35,314 bases of DNA from Candidatus Gastranaerophilales bacterium (GTDB lineage Bacteria; Cyanobacteriota; Vampirovibrionia; Gastranaerophilales; Gastranaerophilaceae): positions 1 through 35,314 of the forward strand of contig CALUWD010000018.1 in assembly GCA_944324385.1 (NCBI GenBank). The letters are read 5' to 3'. How positions within the stretch are numbered: the first letter of the stretch is position 1; the number at the start of each line of letters is the position of its first letter. The translations under genes were made by a program, and so were the position numbers. Below, piece by piece: positions 31,189-35,314 of the stretch. Under the pieces are notes generated by a model, which had not been told where the DNA came from, ran no database searches, and worked only from the letters and a program-made list of their open reading frames with translations.

Positions 31189-32211
31189 TTAATAAAGACC
31201 CATCTCAATTACTTTTTGAGCCAGTCTTACAGTGTTTAATGCTGCACCTATTCTCAAATTATCCGCTACACAGAAAAAGTCAATACCATTGTCAAATGCT
31301 ATCGATTTTCTTATTCTGCCTACAAATACAGGGTCTTTTCCTGCTGCATCTTTTGGTGTCGGGTAAGCGTAATGTTCAGGATCATCTATAACATTTACGC
31401 CGTATGCATTTTTTAATATTTCCCTTGTTTTATCAGCGTCAATTGGTTTTTCAAATTCAATACTTACTGCTTCAGAGTGACCAATGTATACAGGGACTCT
31501 TACGGCAGTACAAGAAATTGGTACAGATTTATCTAAATGTAGGATTTTTCTTGTTTCGTTTGTTACTTTCATTTCTTCTTTTGTGTAGCCATTTTCAGTA
31601 AATACATCAATTTGCGGAATGACATTAAAGCCGATTTCATGTTTAAATGCTTTACTGTCATATGGCATGCCAATTAAGTTTGTTTTTGTATTGTCTGTTA
31701 ATTCTTCAATAGCTGCAAGCCCTGCACCTGATACAGCTTGATATGTTGATACAATCAACCTTTTGATATTTGCATAGTCATGAAGTGGTTTTAGCGCAAG
31801 CATTAATTGTGAAGTTGAACAGTTCGGGTTTGCAATAATGCCTTTGTGTTTTCTTAAATCTTCGTCATTGACTCCTGCTATAACAAGCGGTACATCTTCT
31901 TCCATACGAAATGCGCTTGAATTATCAATGTAAACTGCACCTCTTTTAACTGCTTCAGGCGCAAGAGCAAGACTTGTTGAGCCGCCAGCGGAAGCTAAAA
32001 CTACATTTACACCTTCAAAAACATCTGGTGTTGCTTCAATAATAGTATATTCCTTACCCTTAAATTCTATTTTATTACCCGCAGAACGCTTGGAAGCAAG
32101 AAATTTTATATCATTAAATTCAATATTACTTTCAGCAAGTATTCCTAAAATTTCTCTACCTACTACGCCTGATGCGCCAAGTACTGCAATGTTGGGTTTT
32201 TTGTTTGTCAT
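31189..32211 (-). CDS. asd: Aspartate-semialdehyde dehydrogenase
   Basis: The 340-residue enzyme reduces aspartyl phosphate to aspartate semialdehyde with NADPH. It shows the NADP-binding start VLGASGVVGREIL, the catalytic Cys in NPNCSTSQLMLAL, QAVSGAGLAAIEEL, and the substrate-binding AVRVPVYIGHSEAV (active-site His). The ATG overlaps the dapB stop by four bases (ATGA), which indicates translational coupling; GGAGAA lies inside the dapB end. The product is shared by the lysine/diaminopimelate and the threonine/methionine branches. Confidence 0.97.
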   Translation of the reverse strand: MTNKKPNIAVLGASGVVGREILGILAESNIEFNDIKFLASKRSAGNKIEFKGKEYTIIEATPDVFEGVNVVLASAGGSTSLALAPEAVKRGAVYIDNSSAFRMEEDVPLVIAGVNDEDLRKHKGIIANPNCSTSQLMLALKPLHDYANIKRLIVSTYQAVSGAGLAAIEELTDNTKTNLIGMPYDSKAFKHEIGFNVIPQIDVFTENGYTKEEMKVTNETRKILHLDKSVPISCTAVRVPVYIGHSEAVSIEFEKPIDADKTREILKNAYGVNVIDDPEHYAYPTPKDAAGKDPVFVGRIRKSIAFDNGIDFFCVADNLRIGAALNTVRLAQKVIEMGLY

Positions 32212-32987
32212 AAAATGTTCTCCAATCCATATGTGAAATTATTATTTTTAGCAACGTGTTTTACGGCCATTAAAACGCCGTCCATGTAGCACTCTCGATT
32301 TATTGAATCGTGTCTTATTTTAAGTGTTTGCCCCATTGAGCCAAAAATTACTTCTTGTGATGCTACAAACCCCGGCATTCTAACTGAGTGGATGTTGATT
32401 TGTGCTTTTTCAAAGTTACCGCCTCGTGAGCCTTTTATTAGTTCTTTTTCTTCAACATTTCCTTCTTTAAAGTTGGAATTAACTTGTGCCATCAGTTCTG
32501 CTGTTTTTATTGCAGTTCCTGAAGGCGCGTCTTTCTTTTGATTATGATGAAATTCAATAATTTCTGCGTTGTTAAAATATTTTGCAGCAAGTTGCGCAAA
32601 TTTCATCATAAGTACTGCACCTGTTGAAAAATTTGGTGCAATAAAACAACCTGTATTTTTTTCTTTTGTTAATTTTTCTATTTGAGAAAGTTGTTCTGAG
32701 CTTAGACCTGTTGTACCAATAACGGATTTTACGCCTAAATCTAAATAAGTTTTTATGTTTTCAAAAATAATATCAGGTTGTGTAAAGTCAATTACAACAT
32801 CAGGTTTTTTAAGTTCAAAAGCTTTTTTAATATCACCCTCTATTGCAATATCATTGTGAACATTAAAGCCTAAATTAAACTTATCAATTGCGCAAACAAG
32901 TTCACAGTCGTTATCTGCAATAACAGCTTTTACAACCTCTTGTCCCATTTTACCCAGTGCCCCTGTAACCGCAATTTTAATTGTCAT
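32208..32987 (-). CDS. dapB: 4-hydroxy-tetrahydrodipicolinate reductase
   Basis: The 259-residue enzyme reduces the DapA product to tetrahydrodipicolinate, the substrate of DapL. The nucleotide-binding start VTGALGKMGQEV, VIDFTQPD, IGTTGLS, APNFSTGAVLMMKF and the catalytic EFHHNQKKDAPSGTA are all present. It is the first gene of the operon, with a GGAGAG ribosome site and a good upstream promoter. The length is typical. Confidence 0.97.
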   Translation of the reverse strand: MTIKIAVTGALGKMGQEVVKAVIADNDCELVCAIDKFNLGFNVHNDIAIEGDIKKAFELKKPDVVIDFTQPDIIFENIKTYLDLGVKSVIGTTGLSSEQLSQIEKLTKEKNTGCFIAPNFSTGAVLMMKFAQLAAKYFNNAEIIEFHHNQKKDAPSGTAIKTAELMAQVNSNFKEGNVEEKELIKGSRGGNFEKAQINIHSVRMPGFVASQEVIFGSMGQTLKIRHDSINRECYMDGVLMAVKHVAKNNNFTYGLENIL

Positions 32988-33024
32988 ATTACTCTCCGTT
33001 AAATGTTGTATTTTTTGCTAAAAA

Positions 33025-33053
33025 ATTATCCCACAAATTGCTCATAATTTCAA
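33025..33053 (-). promoter_or_regulatory. Promoter of the dapB-asd-dapA operon
   Basis: On the minus strand TTGAAA (33053-33048) and GATAAT (33030-33025) are separated by 17 bases, each matching consensus at five of six positions. The predicted start gives a leader of about 30 bases before dapB. No riboswitch-like structure (such as a lysine riboswitch) fits in this short leader. Confidence 0.65.
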
Positions 33054-33105
33054 TAAACTTAACAATTTTCATATTTTTAAAACTTTACATAAATGGTTAT
33101 TTATA

Positions 33106-33134
33106 TTGACATTCTTGCATTTTTGGCTCATAAT
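33106..33134 (+). promoter_or_regulatory. Strong sigma70 promoter of the SLH protein gene
   Basis: A perfect -35 TTGACA (33106-33111), a 17-base spacer and -10 CATAAT (33129-33134). The start would be near 33141, giving a leader of about 47 bases that carries AGGAG at 33177-33181. It is the best promoter in the window and is divergent from the dap promoter. Confidence 0.75.
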
Positions 33135-33187
33135 ACTTGCGTCGTAAGTATGTAAAATACGGGTTGATTAAAAGAATAGGAGAACCG

Positions 33188-34627
33188 ATGGAAAAGATTA
33201 AAAAACTTTTTGCAGCTTCCGTTATGGTACTTGCTCTAAGTGCAACTGCTGTATTTGCAGGCCCATGTAAGGAAGGTCAAATCGAAGGTTATGCGCACCC
33301 AACATTGTTCAATGCTGAAGCGCAAACTTATGTAGATGGCAACAAGGTTTATCAAACTGGCGGTAAAATCTACAAAACAAAAAACAGAATCGGTATTAAA
33401 AACAAAGATTCAGTTTACGTTGACTCTTGGGCAAGAGATGTTCTTTCATTAATTAAAGAAAGAAGTGGCGGGGAATTATTTAATCCTAAAATGCCTATCT
33501 TGCGTTCTGAAATGGCAGTTGTATTGTCAGAAGGTTTTGATGTTAAACCTGTTGGAAAAACAAAAAAATACTCTGACGTTGCTCAAAATTACTGGGCAAA
33601 TGAGTGGATTGCAAGAGCAACTAACGCTGGTGTTATGATAGGTTATCCTGATAAAACATTTAAACCAGATCAACCTATAACAAAAGCAGAAGTTTTTGCT
33701 GTAGTTGCTCAATTAATCGATGTTCCAACAGATAAAAGCCTTTTAGTTCCTGAATTCAACGGAAAAACAATTGAATACATTCCTTCTTGGGCAATTGCTG
33801 CTACGAAAGAAGTTGTTAACTCTGAATTATTAGATCAAGTTCCTGATCCTAAAAGAGTTAATGATGATATGTATTTGTCAAAAGAACAAGTTGCTTATTT
33901 AATTGGTACACTTAGAACAAATTTTGCTACAGCAAACGGTAAAATTGCAAAAGATAAATTTGCTCCTGATTGCGTAAAATCATACAAACCTGTTTATTTG
34001 AATGTAAAACTTTGCGACAGAATCAGTGCTAAAACTTCTAATATTGGACAAAAATTTGCTGCGGTAACGACTAAAGAAGTTGAAATTAACAATAATGTTT
34101 TCCCAGCTGGTTCAAAAGTAAAAGGTGAAGTTGTAGCGGTTAAACGTCCTGGACTTAAAAACCCTGGATTCATCAAAGTTAAATTCTTAGAAATTAAAAA
34201 TGGCGACTGTGTTGTAGAATTCCCTAAAAACATTACGGAAGCTCAAGCAAACGAAATTAAAAATCCTAACTTCATCGCAAGATTGTTTGGTGCGCCATTC
34301 TCTGCTGCAGCTAGAATCGTTGGTGTTTCTGGTAGAACAGTTGGTACTGGTGTAAATATTGCTGCAAACGGTGTTGAAGAAATCGGTGATGAAGTTTCTG
34401 ATGCTTTTGTTGATACACTATGCTTGCAACCTGTTGCTGGTGTTAAGAGATTTGGCAGCTCATTTATTACACTTGGCAAAGGTATTTTTGATACTTGCAA
34501 AAACATCATTGGCGGTGTTTTTGGTGTAATTTATGAAATTGGTGACGAAATTGTTTACTTAATCGTTCCAAGCTTATCAAATGCATCTAGCTTAAATCCT
34601 GGTGAAGAATTGTTGATTATATTCTAA
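33188..34627 (+). CDS. SLH-domain envelope protein
   Basis: The 479-residue protein has a signal peptide (residues 1-24, ending AVFA). A degenerate SLH module lies at about 79-117. A complete SLH module at 128-177 reads YSDVAQNYWANEWIARATN, GYPDKTFKPDQPITKAE. SLH modules bind pyruvylated cell-wall polymers and tether the outer membrane or S-layer. A beta-rich part (about 290-365) follows. The C-terminal ~100 residues are Gly/Ala/Val-rich and hydrophobic (IARLFGAPFSAAARIVGVSG, ...IIGGVFGVIYEIGDEIVYLIV) and end LLIIF. The ATG at 33188 is chosen over a TTG at 33137 because of the AGGAG site, the signal peptide and the promoter position. The strong promoter suggests an abundant protein. Confidence 0.82.
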   Translation: MEKIKKLFAASVMVLALSATAVFAGPCKEGQIEGYAHPTLFNAEAQTYVDGNKVYQTGGKIYKTKNRIGIKNKDSVYVDSWARDVLSLIKERSGGELFNPKMPILRSEMAVVLSEGFDVKPVGKTKKYSDVAQNYWANEWIARATNAGVMIGYPDKTFKPDQPITKAEVFAVVAQLIDVPTDKSLLVPEFNGKTIEYIPSWAIAATKEVVNSELLDQVPDPKRVNDDMYLSKEQVAYLIGTLRTNFATANGKIAKDKFAPDCVKSYKPVYLNVKLCDRISAKTSNIGQKFAAVTTKEVEINNNVFPAGSKVKGEVVAVKRPGLKNPGFIKVKFLEIKNGDCVVEFPKNITEAQANEIKNPNFIARLFGAPFSAAARIVGVSGRTVGTGVNIAANGVEEIGDEVSDAFVDTLCLQPVAGVKRFGSSFITLGKGIFDTCKNIIGGVFGVIYEIGDEIVYLIVPSLSNASSLNPGEELLIIF

Positions 34628-34647
34628 TCTGGATTTAAAGTTTGTGA

Positions 34648-34675
34648 CGGCGGATTTAATAATCCGCCGTTTTTT
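34648..34675 (+). terminator. Terminator of the SLH protein gene
   Basis: A nine-pair stem (CGGCGGATT with AATCCGCCG, four-base loop) followed by a six-T run; the T run touches the stop codon of the converging gene. Confidence 0.88.
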
Positions 34676-35314
34676 AATTTTCTACAATAATATTAAATAC
34701 ATCATCTCTGCCAGTTGCCTCAAACCCAAGCTTTTTAGTGTATTCTATAAATTCATTACTCATTTCATCCTTTATTATTGAAAAACTGAACGATAAATCA
34801 GGATTTGCTTTTAGATAGTCGATTATCTTCTGGTTAATCTTGCTGCTACCACTTAGGCCTTTTGGATTTTTATGCGGGAACATTTTCTTTCTTAGCAGAT
34901 ACGAGTAATTTGTTTTGTTTGTACAACACATAAAAAGTGGTTTAGCTAGCAACATTTCCCATATTTCGTCTTGATTTAAATTTTTATTGTTGTTTTTGTT
35001 GATAAACAGCATTGCTTTTATATGATTTGCTATAGTTTTAGGGGATTGGCAGAATAATGAAGGTTGTTTTAAGCAAGCTTGCAGATAATTTTCAACAGTT
35101 AACCCTTCTTTTTCAAATTTCTTAGCTAAATCCCTAACATTGCTTTCAATTGTGTCTGGTGATTGGCAGAATAATTGAGGTTGTTTCAAACATGCTTGCA
35201 GATAATTTTCAACAGTTAACCCTTCTTTTTCAAATTTCTTAGCTAAATCTCTAACATTGCTTTCAATTGTGTCTGGTGATTGATAGAATAATGGAGGTTG
35301 TTTTAAGCAAGCTT
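34674..35314 (-). CDS. CLKxPxLF-type repeat protein, paralogue (5' end beyond window)
   Basis: The visible ~213 codons encode the C-terminal part of a paralogue of the gene at 25252. The frame stays open to the right edge (first codons ACLKQPPLF), so the start lies outside. Each 39-residue repeat reads ACLKQPxLFxQSPDTIESN then VRDLAKKFEKEGLTVENYLQ; two nearly complete units and a divergent last unit (SPKTIANHIKAMLF) are seen. The C-terminal domain (about 100 residues; CTNKTNYSYLLRKKMFP, IIKDEMSNEFIEYTKKLG, EATGRDDVFNI) matches the paralogue closely. No function is known. The conserved Cys in each repeat is notable. Likely a cytoplasmic or exported helical repeat scaffold; this is inference. 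Confidence 0.72.
   Translation of the reverse strand, partial: ACLKQPPLFYQSPDTIESNVRDLAKKFEKEGLTVENYLQACLKQPQLFCQSPDTIESNVRDLAKKFEKEGLTVENYLQACLKQPSLFCQSPKTIANHIKAMLFINKNNNKNLNQDEIWEMLLAKPLFMCCTNKTNYSYLLRKKMFPHKNPKGLSGSSKINQKIIDYLKANPDLSFSFSIIKDEMSNEFIEYTKKLGFEATGRDDVFNIIVEN
35044..35314. repeat. 117-bp tandem repeat within the repeat-protein gene
   Basis: Units at 35044-35160 and 35161-35277 differ at only about six of 117 positions. A third unit starts at 35278 and runs off the window; its first 37 bases differ from unit one at three positions. The unit length is a multiple of three (39 codons), so copy changes keep the frame. Confidence 0.93.

Noticed and set aside
33137-33187. TTG start at 33137 for the SLH protein
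   Set aside because: It would place charged residues before the signal peptide and begin at the predicted transcript start. The ATG at 33188 has AGGAG at proper spacing.
32988-33187. Possible lysine riboswitch or other leader control of the dap operon
   Set aside because: The promoter at 33025-33053 leaves a leader of about 30 bases, too short for a lysine riboswitch, and no conserved elements were seen.
35044-35314. Regular repeats that could suggest a CRISPR array
   Set aside because: The 117-bp units are contiguous, without spacers, and encode an in-frame 39-residue protein repeat.

Overview
This window looks like a chromosomal segment from an AT-rich, diderm (outer-membrane-bearing) bacterium. 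The gene content suggests a gut member of the cyanobacterial sister lineage (Melainabacteria/Vampirovibrionia, order Gastranaerophilales). The supporting features are a periplasmic Skp-type chaperone, an MlaA-type protein, a classical autotransporter, an SLH-domain envelope protein, lysine/diaminopimelate synthesis through LL-diaminopimelate aminotransferase (DapL), and several lineage-style repeat proteins with an N-terminal ISFG motif. The taxonomic call is inference from gene style; no marker gene was compared.

Layout. 1-1.7 kb: the upstream part of a Mu-like transposable element, with a DDE transposase on the minus strand and end-type repeats, lying beside a tRNA-Ser(UGA). 1.9-6.4 kb: envelope and lipid genes (Skp-like chaperone, an AcsE-like pterin methyltransferase, two overlapping PlsC acyltransferases, a membrane protein of unknown function, a DUF378 protein). 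6.6-9.7 kb: an exported protein, then a HisC-HAD fusion overlapping hisB. 9.8-12.3 kb: a small unknown gene and a long decayed HD-domain gene. 12.3-17.1 kb: a coiled-coil protein, a B12-binding radical SAM enzyme, an EF-hand-like protein and pyruvate kinase. 17.2-21.5 kb: a GT10 fucosyltransferase-like enzyme, an MlaA-alpha/beta-hydrolase fusion, and dapL. 21.6-28.2 kb: an accessory cluster with a zinc phospholipase C/HET-C-like protein, an autotransporter, a CLKxPxLF-type repeat protein and a repeat protein ending in a minimal kinase-like domain. 28.3-33 kb: uvrB, then a dapB-asd-dapA operon. 33.1-35.3 kb: an SLH envelope protein with a textbook promoter, then the 3' part of a second CLKxPxLF repeat protein that carries near-identical 117-bp tandem repeats.

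How the genes fit together. dapB, asd, dapA and dapL give a diaminopimelate route for peptidoglycan and lysine. hisC-HAD and hisB may cover three late histidine steps. Skp, MlaA-hydrolase, two PlsC proteins, the autotransporter and the SLH protein all concern envelope building. The most novel material is a set of repeat proteins that look like effectors: a roughly 37-residue repeat joined to an OspG-like kinase fold, the same repeat in a broken HD-domain gene, and two paralogous CLKxPxLF repeat proteins, one with recent tandem expansion. Convergent gene pairs often share compact bidirectional terminators. Several genes lack a Shine-Dalgarno sequence and instead have a -10-like hexamer exactly six bases before the ATG, a layout expected for leaderless mRNAs.
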